This document shows positions 35,525 to 43,832 of a stretch of 64,000 nucleotides of DNA, piece after piece. The notes beneath the pieces are model-generated. The model did not search any database. It saw nothing but the letters and a program-made list of their open reading frames with translations, and was not told the DNA's origin. The DNA is taken from positions 124,001 through 188,000 of the forward strand of contig JAHCHP010000001.1 of assembly GCA_026129765.1 (NCBI GenBank), written 5' to 3'. The position numbers and the translations under genes were made by a program. The first letter of the stretch is position 1. Every line of letters starts with the position of its first letter. This stretch comes from Fimbriimonadia bacterium. GTDB lineage: Bacteria; Armatimonadota; Fimbriimonadia; Fimbriimonadales; GBS-DC.

Positions 35525-36364
35525 TCACAACTGCCCTAAGAACCGGCTAATTTCATATAAATGCTGCATATGATCCGCGCCGGTTTCGCCTGCAAACCCC
35601 AAGATTTTCAGCTTACCCTTTTCAAATCGGCTGGTCAGAATCAATTTTGGCGTCCACGTCTCGCGAACGCTTTCCATCTTTCCGTCCACCGCCTCCAAAA
35701 GATAGCGCGCGGTTTCCGTTGTGCTGGCGTAATTGGGCGGTTTCACCTCGGAATGGGAAACAATCATCCGTTTCTTACCCGCCGCCGCATCGCGCGCAAA
35801 CGCCGTGAAACCAGCCATCTGATCATCGGGAATCTTGCGCGCGGTCAGGTCATCATCCACATAGCCTGCATGAATCGAATCCAACATCACCAGCGAATCG
35901 ATCCGTTGGTAAATCGCTTTATCTTTCAGAAATTCGCGCACCGCGCCAAAGCCTGCGCTGAACGAAAGAATCGTCACCGAGCGAATCTCCGGCAGGCTGC
36001 CATCGGCGCGCTTGAACCGCGCTTTTACCTCGTCCAGCATCTTCCAAAACGTGTTCAGGTCCTTGAAATGTTCCCGGTAAGCGTTGGAAAGCCCCGGCAG
36101 CACAACCGACACCAACACCCCCGACCGTTTCGAGGCATCGAACTGTTGCTGCGCCACTCGCGCAGAGCCTTGCATATGCAAATAAAAATCGATCCCCTCC
36201 GGGGCAGGGACATACTTCTCTGGAAAATACAGTTCGCCCACTGAAATCGTTTCGCGCTGTCCGGACGGTTCCGGCGTGATTGCTTGCGTTTGCGCCGCGC
36301 TCTGACAACAGAGCGATAAAAGACCTGCGCACAGAAAAATGAAAAACCAACTGAAATGTGCCAT
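35525..36364 (-). CDS. Secreted alpha/beta-hydrolase-like protein
   Basis: A 279-residue protein with a signal peptide (WFFIFLCAGLLSLCCQSAA). A probable nucleophile elbow, SFSAGFGAVREFL, follows a beta strand (IRSVTIL). A candidate acid lies in LVMLDSIHAGY and a candidate His in GADHMQHLYEISRFL near the C-terminus. Strand-turn-helix spacing fits the alpha/beta-hydrolase fold, though the family is not one I can name. YFPEKYVPAPEGIDFYLHMQG is a conserved-looking N-terminal stretch. It probably acts as an exported esterase or peptidase. It is transcribed divergently from the glycosidase gene, and the two promoters share a palindromic GTATAC. Confidence 0.72.
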   Translation of the reverse strand: MAHFSWFFIFLCAGLLSLCCQSAAQTQAITPEPSGQRETISVGELYFPEKYVPAPEGIDFYLHMQGSARVAQQQFDASKRSGVLVSVVLPGLSNAYREHFKDLNTFWKMLDEVKARFKRADGSLPEIRSVTILSFSAGFGAVREFLKDKAIYQRIDSLVMLDSIHAGYVDDDLTARKIPDDQMAGFTAFARDAAAGKKRMIVSHSEVKPPNYASTTETARYLLEAVDGKMESVRETWTPKLILTSRFEKGKLKILGFAGETGADHMQHLYEISRFLGQL

Positions 36365-36383
36365 ACTGTTTTGCCCGCTTCAG

Positions 36384-36391
36384 GGTATACT
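36384..36391. promoter_or_regulatory. Shared divergent promoter core GGTATACT
   Basis: On the plus strand GGTATACT ends 10 nt before the glycosidase ATG (36402). The core GTATAC is its own reverse complement, so the minus strand reads AGTATACC 19-20 nt before the hydrolase ATG (36364). Only 37 bp separate the two genes. Confidence 0.55.
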
Positions 36392-36401
36392 CCTAAAGAC
36401 A

Positions 36402-38588
36402 ATGGACCTCCCACACATATCTTACCCGACTGCAACCGACGGATTGCAATACACAAAACCGGCAGACCGCTGGGACGAAGCGTTCCCGCTGGGCAATGGA
36501 CTGTTGGGCGCATTGATTTGGGGCGATGGCAAACCGCTCCGCATTTCTTTAGACCGAACCGATCTCTGGGATTTGCGTCCTGTGCCAGAGTTCCACTCGT
36601 CCGATTACACCTATAAAAAAATGGTGGAATGGCACCGGGCAGGAAAGCATGCCGATCTCGTTCGTCTTTATGAAGCGCCCTATGAACGCCCCGCCCCCAC
36701 GAAAATCCCCGCGGGCAGGTTGGAACTGACTCTGCCTGGCGAATTCCGCGAGGCAAAATTAGAACTGTTGGAAGCGACCGCATTCCTGCAGTTCCATCAA
36801 GCGATGGCGCGCCTCTTTGTGCATGCGACTCAGCCGGTGGGTATGATGCAGCTTATGGCGCGTGGAGAACCCGACCTTCGATTGGCTGCGCCGCCCTTTG
36901 GCGGCAGAGTCGAGGAAAAAGCGTCAGGCGGTATCAGCGCGGGTGATTTGGCGCAGTTGGGTTATCCTGCGCCTGAAGAAAGCCAAGGCGAGCGTTGGCG
37001 AGCGTTCCAGCAGCAAGGCTGGCAGGGGTTTCGTTTTGCCGTCTATACCGCTTGGACCGAGCGCGAAGGAGCATGGGAGATCGCATGGTCGGTTGCGTCC
37101 TCGTTTGAGGGGACCGACCCGCTGAAAATCGCAAAGGAACGTGTCGATCAAGCCCTGAAACAGGGGTACGAGACCCTGCTGACTTCGCATGGCAAATGGT
37201 GGCGAGCTTTTTGGGCGCAGGCGTCGGTCAATGTGCCGAATCAAACCTTGCAGCGCGGTTGGTTCCAAGAGGTTTACAAGTTTGGTTCCGCCAGTCGGAA
37301 AGGTGCGCCTCCCATCACTTTGCAAGGACCTTGGACTGCCGACGATGGAAAACTTCCTCCTTGGAAAGGCGACTATCATCACGATTTGAACACACAACTC
37401 AGCTACTGGCTCTGCTACAGTGGGAACCGTTTGAATGAGGGATTAGCCTTTCTGGATTGGCTTTGGTCGACGCGCTCCCATTGCGAATCGTGGACCCGCC
37501 GCTTCTTTGAGATGCCCGGATTGAATGTGCCGATGACTGCCGACTTGAACAACAATCAGATCGGAGGCTGGCGGCAGTATACCCATTCGCCCACCACCGC
37601 CGCCTGGCTTGCGCATCATTTCTATCTGCATTGGCGCTACAGCATGGACCGGCAGTTCCTACGCGACCGCGCTTATCCTTACATCCGCGATAGCGTGATC
37701 TTTATCGAGGCAGTGACCCAAGAGCGCGACGCGCGCGGGAAACGCGCATTGGCTCTCAGCTCTTCGCCCGAAATCAACGACAATCGTCCCGAAGCGTGGT
37801 TTGACAACCTCACGAACTATGATCTCGCGTTGATCCGCTGGCTGGTGGGCGCTGCGCTGGAATTGGCAGGCGAGTTGAAGCGTTCTGCGGATGCGCAACG
37901 CTGGCGTAAGTTGTTGTCGGAACTGCCCGATTTCGCGCTGGATAGGGAGGGCGATCTGCTGGTGGCGGAGGGCTATCCACTCAAAGAGTCGCACCGCCAC
38001 TTTTCGCACTTGATGGCGATTCACCCGCTGGGGTTGATCGACCGACAGGAGGGCGAATCCGCGCAAAGAACGATCAATGCCTCTCTGAAGACTCTTGACC
38101 GATTGAAATCGGACTATTGGACCGGCTACAGTTTTGCATGGTTAGCCAGTTTGGCAGCGCGGGCAGGGGAGGGCGAACGCGCCGCTCAAGCCTTAGAGAT
38201 TTTCTGGCAGGCGTTTGTGCTGAGAAACGGTTTCCATTGCAACGGCGATCAATCGGGCAAAGGTTATTCTAAATTTACCTATCGCCCGTTCACGCTGGAA
38301 GGGAACTTCGCCGCTGCCCAAGGCTTGCAAGAAATGCTGCTTCAAAGCCAGCGCGGAGTGATCCAAATTTTTCCCGCCATCCCGAAAGAGTGGGATACGG
38401 TTGGGTTTACGACCCTGCGCGCAGAGGGCGCGTTTTTGGTCTCCGCGCTCAAGAAGCAGGGGAAAATGCAGTGGGTCCAAGTCCGCTCGGAACAGGGCGG
38501 AACTTGCCGTATCATGTCGCCGTTTACCGGAAAACTGGAAACCCACACGATGAAACGCGGCCAGTCCCTCGTCCTGCGCCCTAAATGA
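36402..38588 (+). CDS. GH95-like glycoside hydrolase (alpha-L-fucosidase family)
   Basis: A 728-residue protein without signal peptide. The N-terminal beta-supersandwich (KPADRWDEAFPLGNGLLGALIWGD) and helical-barrel catalytic domain match GH95 (alpha-fucosidase/galactosidase). Recognisable catalytic-barrel motifs are HHDLNTQLSYWLCYSGN, the Glu in LSSSPEINDN, SHRHFSHLMAIHPL, GYSFAWLASLAARAGEGERA and LEGNFAAAQGLQEMLLQS. In family members known to me the last motif reads DGNFG; here Asp is Glu and Gly is Ala, so activity or specificity may differ. It would remove terminal sugars from imported oligosaccharides. Start ATG chosen because the family N-terminus begins there; the promoter core is 10 nt upstream. 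Confidence 0.82.
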   Translation: MDLPHISYPTATDGLQYTKPADRWDEAFPLGNGLLGALIWGDGKPLRISLDRTDLWDLRPVPEFHSSDYTYKKMVEWHRAGKHADLVRLYEAPYERPAPTKIPAGRLELTLPGEFREAKLELLEATAFLQFHQAMARLFVHATQPVGMMQLMARGEPDLRLAAPPFGGRVEEKASGGISAGDLAQLGYPAPEESQGERWRAFQQQGWQGFRFAVYTAWTEREGAWEIAWSVASSFEGTDPLKIAKERVDQALKQGYETLLTSHGKWWRAFWAQASVNVPNQTLQRGWFQEVYKFGSASRKGAPPITLQGPWTADDGKLPPWKGDYHHDLNTQLSYWLCYSGNRLNEGLAFLDWLWSTRSHCESWTRRFFEMPGLNVPMTADLNNNQIGGWRQYTHSPTTAAWLAHHFYLHWRYSMDRQFLRDRAYPYIRDSVIFIEAVTQERDARGKRALALSSSPEINDNRPEAWFDNLTNYDLALIRWLVGAALELAGELKRSADAQRWRKLLSELPDFALDREGDLLVAEGYPLKESHRHFSHLMAIHPLGLIDRQEGESAQRTINASLKTLDRLKSDYWTGYSFAWLASLAARAGEGERAAQALEIFWQAFVLRNGFHCNGDQSGKGYSKFTYRPFTLEGNFAAAQGLQEMLLQSQRGVIQIFPAIPKEWDTVGFTTLRAEGAFLVSALKKQGKMQWVQVRSEQGGTCRIMSPFTGKLETHTMKRGQSLVLRPK

Positions 38589-38624
38589 TTTCCCTGTAGG
38601 GGCAGGTACTTCAACCCGCACAAG

Positions 38625-38650
38625 CGGGGCAGGTTAAAGAACCTGCCCCG
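38625..38650. terminator. Perfect palindrome between convergent genes
   Basis: An 11-bp stem CGGGGCAGGTT / AACCTGCCCCG with AAAG loop, between the glycosidase and pyrophosphatase stops. Neither side has a T-tract. A partial copy of the same GGGGCAGGTA unit precedes it at 38598. Confidence 0.5.
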
Positions 38651-38660
38651 ACACCAAACG

Positions 38661-41198
38661 TTACCCGTGTCCGCCGCTATCCACTGCGGGCGGAGTCGAA
38701 GAGCCAAGCGCCAGCTCTTTCTCCATCTCGTCCGCAATCGAGCCGCGTTTGCTCCAATAGACCGAGAACGCCAACGCGCCTACCGCGATGACCGTGATCA
38801 AGATACGCATCGAATCGCTGATACCGGTCTGAATCACTACCGGCGCGATCAGGATCGCCACCAGATTCATCACCTTAATCAGCGGGTTCAATGCCGGACC
38901 TGCTGTATCCTTGAACGGATCGCCAACGGTATCGCCAATCACGCCGGCTTTGTGCGCTTCGGTGCCTTTACCGCCCAAGAAGCCATCCTCGATGCGCTTC
39001 TTGGCGTTGTCCCATGCGCCGCCGCTGTTGGACAGTAACACTGCCAGCAACTGACCCGACAGAATCGCTCCTGCCAAATAGCCGCCCAACGCCTGCGCGC
39101 CCGTCAAGATATACTCCGTGCCACCTAACTCCACCGGCGTTGCGCCAATACTCAGACCGAACGCGACCGCAATCGGCAGCGAAATCGCCAGCACGCCGGG
39201 ACCGATTAGTTCCTTCTGCGCGGCGCGGGTCACGATCTCCACACACCTGCCGTAGTCCGGTTTCTCGGTTCCGAGCATAATGCCCGGCTTCTCGCGGAAC
39301 TGTCGTCGCACCTCTCGAATCATCTCAAACGACGAGCGTCCGACCGCCAGAATCGCGAACGCGCTGAACAAGAACGGTGCCGCGCCGCCAATCAATAGCC
39401 CGATGAACACCACCGGCACATCGACGGGCAGACCGCCGATCACGTCTTTGATCTGAGTCGCGCTTTGGGAGCCAGTTTCCACCAGTTTTGCCAGCTTCGC
39501 ATCCTCCACAAACGAGTGGAACAGCGCAACCGCCGCCACCACCGCCGTCGCAATCGCGAAGCCTTTCGTCAGCGCCTTGGTGGTGTTGCCCACTGCGTCC
39601 AACCGATGCACGATCTTGTCGCCGGTCAAGCCGCCTTTGGCAGGCAAGTTATCCGAGTCCTTGAGCGCGCCAGACATCTCGAAAATGCCGTTCGCATTAT
39701 CAGAAATCGGTCCGAAGGTATCCATCGCCAGCACATAGCCGGTCGTTGCCAGCAGTCCCAAGCCGGTGAGCGCGATCCCATAGAACGATAACATTGCGCC
39801 GCCATACTCGGTGGGCGGGAAGATAAACATCGGCGCCAGCAGCGCGCCCGAAATGGCGAACACCGACCAAACGCTCGATTCCAGGCCATACGCGAACCCT
39901 TGAATAATCAGGGTCGCCGGACCCGTCGAGGCAGCCGCCGAAATCTCCTTGACCGGTTTCTTCTCAGTCGAGGTGTAATACTCGGTCAGCTTCTCAATCA
40001 ACATCGCCAACAGCACGCCAAAGACCGTCGCCAGCCAGAACCGCCACCAATCGACCACCACTTCGTTGCCGTTCAGTGTGAACTTGAAATCGCTGAGGAA
40101 AAAGTAAGCGACAAACAGGTTGCCAATCACTGCCAAGATCGCCGAAACCCAGAACCCGAAATTGATCGGTTTCATCGGGTCCAAATCCTCGCGGTCTTCG
40201 CCTTTAACCGCCATGACGCCCACAATCGACGCGATAACGCCGACGCCGCGCACCAGCAGCGCGAACATCACCAGTTTCATCGCCATGATGGGACCCACAA
40301 TCGCGCTGGCAGCCACGCCCAAGATAATCGCCGCGACCAGAGTCACCTCATATGATTCGAATACGTCGGCTGCCATACCCGCGCAGTCGCCCACGTTATC
40401 GCCCACATTGTCGGCAATGGTGGCGGGGTTGCGCGGATCGTCTTCAGGAATACCTGCTTCCACTTTGCCCACCAGGTCTGCGCCCACATCCGCGCCTTTC
40501 GTGAAGATGCCGCCGCCGACACGCATAAAGAGCGCAGCGAGCGAGCCGCCAAATCCGAACCCGACCAGCACATACATCGCTTTTTGCTGGAAGATCATGA
40601 AGATGACCGACGCGCCGAGCAGCCCCAATCCAACGGTGAACATGCCGCTGACCGCGCCCGCCCGGAAGGCGGTTTCCAGCGCGCCTTTGAAGGTGGTCAT
40701 CGCTTTCGCGGCGGTGCGCAGGTTGCCTTTGACCGCCATATCCATGCCGACATAGCCCGCGCCATAAGACGCGAACACGCCTAAGAAGAAGGCAATCGCG
40801 ATGCCCAGCGCAAGGGTGGTATCTTGATAGATTGGCTGGTACATAAAGAACAGCCCGATGGTGATTGCCAGCACGAACCAGATCATGGTGCTGACCTGTT
40901 TGCGAAGATAGGCGCGCGCGCCGTCTTGAATGGCTGCCGCGACTTCCTGCATTTTCGGCGTGCCGGGACTCTGTTTCAAGGTCCAAGCGCGCAGCCACAT
41001 GCCATAACCCAACGCGACAAACGCCAGCGCAATCACAATGCCTAAGATCAGGTATTCCTGCTGCCCGAACGGCGGCAGGTCAACAGCCTCTGCGGAGTAA
41101 CCTGTGGAAGCCAATAACCCCAACCACAGGACTAGGAGCCAATGCAACGCCCGCGGCTTCAACCAGCGGGCAAAATTCAGTTGCGATAAGTCGCTCAT
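38661..41198 (-). CDS. hppA: K+-independent proton-translocating membrane pyrophosphatase
   Basis: An 845-residue integral membrane pump that couples PPi hydrolysis to ion transport. The substrate loop [20 protein letters not shown] and the following [20 protein letters not shown] are intact, as is the C-terminal [21 protein letters not shown]. The K+-dependence site reads [10 protein letters not shown]: Lys and Thr at the two diagnostic positions (GNTTAAxGKG in K+-dependent enzymes) indicate the K+-independent, H+-pumping class. The N-terminus carries an extra signal-like helix ([20 protein letters not shown]) before the first conserved helix, which makes it longer than typical. AGGAGG precedes the ATG by 11 nt. 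Confidence 0.96.
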   Translation of the reverse strand: MSDLSQLNFARWLKPRALHWLLVLWLGLLASTGYSAEAVDLPPFGQQEYLILGIVIALAFVALGYGMWLRAWTLKQSPGTPKMQEVAAAIQDGARAYLRKQVSTMIWFVLAITIGLFFMYQPIYQDTTLALGIAIAFFLGVFASYGAGYVGMDMAVKGNLRTAAKAMTTFKGALETAFRAGAVSGMFTVGLGLLGASVIFMIFQQKAMYVLVGFGFGGSLAALFMRVGGGIFTKGADVGADLVGKVEAGIPEDDPRNPATIADNVGDNVGDCAGMAADVFESYEVTLVAAIILGVAASAIVGPIMAMKLVMFALLVRGVGVIASIVGVMAVKGEDREDLDPMKPINFGFWVSAILAVIGNLFVAYFFLSDFKFTLNGNEVVVDWWRFWLATVFGVLLAMLIEKLTEYYTSTEKKPVKEISAAASTGPATLIIQGFAYGLESSVWSVFAISGALLAPMFIFPPTEYGGAMLSFYGIALTGLGLLATTGYVLAMDTFGPISDNANGIFEMSGALKDSDNLPAKGGLTGDKIVHRLDAVGNTTKALTKGFAIATAVVAAVALFHSFVEDAKLAKLVETGSQSATQIKDVIGGLPVDVPVVFIGLLIGGAAPFLFSAFAILAVGRSSFEMIREVRRQFREKPGIMLGTEKPDYGRCVEIVTRAAQKELIGPGVLAISLPIAVAFGLSIGATPVELGGTEYILTGAQALGGYLAGAILSGQLLAVLLSNSGGAWDNAKKRIEDGFLGGKGTEAHKAGVIGDTVGDPFKDTAGPALNPLIKVMNLVAILIAPVVIQTGISDSMRILITVIAVGALAFSVYWSKRGSIADEMEKELALGSSTPPAVDSGGHG

Positions 41199-41794
41199 CC
41201 TTAAAAAAACCTCCTACATTTACATGCGCTATTCAATTCAACACACCAAACGCATTTTCCTGTTGTTTGTGTGAATAGAGGAAAAATGGATTTGAGGGTG
41301 TATTTCTTTGGTTCCTATGCTCGTCTACCCAAGGCACTTGGACGCAATGTGTATTCAGGTTTCAAATGGGGGGCAGGGCGCTCTCTCCGCTGAACAAGCA
41401 GACTCTTGGCTTCGCTCAGGGTGACAGCCTGGTAAGTTCAATCCCCTTAATAACCGCTCCCACGCCTCCAAAACCAACCGTCGGGGGCGGTATTCACAGA
41501 GTTGTCGGATATCTCTTTCTTTCAGCACGCGGAAGGTTTCGCCGTGAAAGGTGCTGGCGGCGACGCGCAGGGCGTAGGCGTGGGGTTCCAGCGGGTTTTG
41601 TACCTCTTTAACGGGGTCTAAGACTTTTTGATGTTCGGTAAGAGATCGGGGAAAAAAAACCCAACTATCTCCTCAACAAAACGACGAAACAAGCCCCCAA
41701 ACGCTCACTCGAATCGAGGTTATGGAACACCCGACTTGCCGAGCGGAAGAGAGGGGCGCAATGCGCCCCCAAAGAAAAAAACACGTCAACTGGC
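41199..41794. other. Gap with a possible gene remnant and repeats
   Basis: On the minus strand, 41435-41662 reads as an uninterrupted protein-like stretch with LDPVKEVQNPLEPHAYALRV, ASTFHGETFRVLKERDIRQL and RPRRLVLEAWERLLRGLN. No start codon with a ribosome site precedes it and I do not recognise it, so it may be the end of a lost gene. TTGGCTTCGCTCAGGGTGAC at 41408 is a dispersed repeat. A GGGGCGC / GCGCCCC hairpin lies near 41753-41770, just after the DUF6569 gene. Confidence 0.4.
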
Positions 41795-42727
41795 TTAATG
41801 CCGTGGGAAAGCGTACAGATGAACGATCTCACCATCGCGCAACAGCACGCAGCCATCCAGGGACCCATCCAGCCAGTGAGCTTGATCGCCCAGTCCCACC
41901 GATTGGAACACCTTCAAAGGGGTTTCCATCAGACGGTGAAGGAACAGTTTCACCTCTCCCAGAGTGGGTACAGCAGGTTTAGGGCGTAGGCTCAGAGAAG
42001 CGGTCATCGCGTAACTGCGAAGGATCTTGGGGAACATTTTGGCAAAAGTCAAGGGCGAATCGAACATCTCCGCTCCTGCAATTTGTCCGTCTACCGCGAA
42101 AATCGCCCCGACCTGATTGGGAATGACGTGGAGATTCGCGTTGTACTCCGACCAATGTTCTCGCCGATGCTCATATGCATCACGCATCGCCCGGGTCGTA
42201 GAGTGAGAACCGCTCATCTCAGATAGTGCGGCGATATCATCCCAAACCTCGCGTTGACTCGAGTGAGGGTGGTTGCGAGTACGCATATGATGAGCCACTT
42301 GTTGAGCCTTACGCTGTCGGGCATCGGATTGCAGCATGTACTCCGATTCCTCAAAATGAAAGGCGTCTGCGCGTGCGCGACTCAGATTCGACCAGCGCCC
42401 AGCCTCCACACAACTGACAGGAATCTGGGTCGTGGACTCGGCAGGCAGCAGAATTGACACATTCAAAACACGGTTCTGTTTCGCGCCGACCAACTCCTCG
42501 CTGTCAGGCAACAAAACGGGAATGGAAGCGCGGTTGATGGCAGTCAGGGTATTCACATCGCCCGACTCGCTCACCTCTTGAATCACCAGCAGCCCTTCCT
42601 GCAAGGCATCGCTCATCAAGAGATAATCGGATTCTTTCGGGTTATCGTCCACAAGGGGAAACAGGGTCAGGTTCCGATGCGTCAAGGGCATCTCTACTCG
42701 CATTCGACTCAAAGCAGCTACAGTCAT
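41795..42727 (-). CDS. DUF6569 (ARPP-1-like) domain protein
   Basis: The 310-residue protein opens LTHRNLTLFPLVDDNPKESDY and continues LLMSDALQEGLLVIQEVSESG, then SEELVGAKQNRVLNVSILLPA and IPVSCVEAGRWS. These are the core motifs of DUF6569, also called the ARPP-1 domain because it was noted next to ADP-ribosylglycohydrolase and phosphatase domains. The invariant GAKQNR and CVE-x-GRW suggest a binding or catalytic site, but no activity is established as far as I know. No signal peptide. None of the ADP-ribose-related partners are adjacent here; galE lies downstream with its own promoter. Confidence 0.85.
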   Translation of the reverse strand: MTVAALSRMRVEMPLTHRNLTLFPLVDDNPKESDYLLMSDALQEGLLVIQEVSESGDVNTLTAINRASIPVLLPDSEELVGAKQNRVLNVSILLPAESTTQIPVSCVEAGRWSNLSRARADAFHFEESEYMLQSDARQRKAQQVAHHMRTRNHPHSSQREVWDDIAALSEMSGSHSTTRAMRDAYEHRREHWSEYNANLHVIPNQVGAIFAVDGQIAGAEMFDSPLTFAKMFPKILRSYAMTASLSLRPKPAVPTLGEVKLFLHRLMETPLKVFQSVGLGDQAHWLDGSLDGCVLLRDGEIVHLYAFPRH

Positions 42728-42832
42728 GACTTACCTCCAAAGGTTAGTTTTGTCGCGGCACGAATGTCGCGCACTGTCTTATACTGTCATATAACTGTAA
42801 AGGTTCCCAGAAATTTTAACGGGCGCAAAAAT

Positions 42833-43816
42833 CTATCCTCTATACCCATGGGGGTATCGCTGAAACCACTGCCAGGCATGCGCGATCATGGAGGAGAGGT
42901 CAGGATACTCCGGCTGCCAACCCAACAGGCGATGGGCTTTGTCCGAAGAAGCCACCAGCCGCGAAGCATCGCCCGGACGGCGCGGCGCGACCGAATGAGG
43001 AATAGGCTTTCCTACCACTGCCTCCGCAGTATGCAAAACCTCCCGTACCGAATAACCGCGCCCGTTGCCCAAGTTGTAAACCGCGCTCGGCGCGCCTGCC
43101 CGCAACTGCTGCAACGCCAGGTAATGCGCCTGACACAAGTCCCACACATGCACATAGTCACGGATGGCGGTTCCATCTGGCGTCGGGTAATCGGTTCCGA
43201 AAACGGCAATCGACTCGCGCTTGCCCATCGCCGCGAACAAGGTGAGCGGAATCAAATGCTCCTCAGGGTGATGGTCTTCACCTAACTCGCCTTCGGGGTC
43301 CGCGCCCGCCGCATTAAAATAGCGTAGCGCGACGAAACGCAATCCATACGCGCTCTCATGCCAGGGCAAAGCGCGTTCCACCGCCAGCTTCGATTCGCCA
43401 TAGGGATTGGTCGGCTTCAGGGGATGTTCTTCGGGAATAGGCACGGTCTCTGGCTCGCCATAAACCGCTGCTGTCGAGGAGAATATCAGCGACTGAACCC
43501 GATGGCGGCTCATTGCAGTTAACAACTGCAACGCGCCCAAGGTGTTCACTTCATAATACTCGGCAGGCGCGCGCATCGACTCGCCCGCAGAGATTTTGGA
43601 GGCAAAGTGCATCACACATTCTATGGAATATCGCTGGAACAACGCATTTAGGTCTTGCGGTTGACGCAGGTCACCCTGTACATAAGGCGCGCCCCGCAAA
43701 GCAGGCAAATGTCCTGTCGAGAAATTATCAAAAACCAGCACCGGTTCGCCCCGTCCCTGCAGGTACTTGATCATATGCGAACCAATGTAGCCCGCGCCCC
43801 CCGTAATCAAAATCAT
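42833..43816 (-). CDS. galE: UDP-glucose 4-epimerase
   Basis: A 327-residue extended short-chain dehydrogenase: NAD-binding GGAGYIGSHM at the N-terminus, the Ser-Thr of FSSTAAVYGEPE, the catalytic YGESK, RYFNAAGADPEGELGEDH and the C-terminal IPHSVAPRRPGDASRLVAS. This set is specific for GalE, which interconverts UDP-glucose and UDP-galactose for galactose use and surface polysaccharides. The start is fixed by the family N-terminus MILITGGAGYIG and by a -10 element 7 nt upstream, implying a leaderless mRNA. Frames extending further upstream overlap the DUF5107 gene and are not genuine. Confidence 0.95.
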   Translation of the reverse strand: MILITGGAGYIGSHMIKYLQGRGEPVLVFDNFSTGHLPALRGAPYVQGDLRQPQDLNALFQRYSIECVMHFASKISAGESMRAPAEYYEVNTLGALQLLTAMSRHRVQSLIFSSTAAVYGEPETVPIPEEHPLKPTNPYGESKLAVERALPWHESAYGLRFVALRYFNAAGADPEGELGEDHHPEEHLIPLTLFAAMGKRESIAVFGTDYPTPDGTAIRDYVHVWDLCQAHYLALQQLRAGAPSAVYNLGNGRGYSVREVLHTAEAVVGKPIPHSVAPRRPGDASRLVASSDKAHRLLGWQPEYPDLSSMIAHAWQWFQRYPHGYRG

Positions 43817-43823
43817 AACGCTA

Positions 43824-43831
43824 AGTATACC
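43824..43831 (-). promoter_or_regulatory. GGTATACT -10 element of galE, leaderless arrangement
   Basis: On the minus strand GGTATACT ends 7 nt before the galE ATG. It sits 1-2 bp beyond the stop codon of the upstream DUF5107 gene, so galE can be transcribed independently. Confidence 0.65.
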
Positions 43832-43832
43832 C

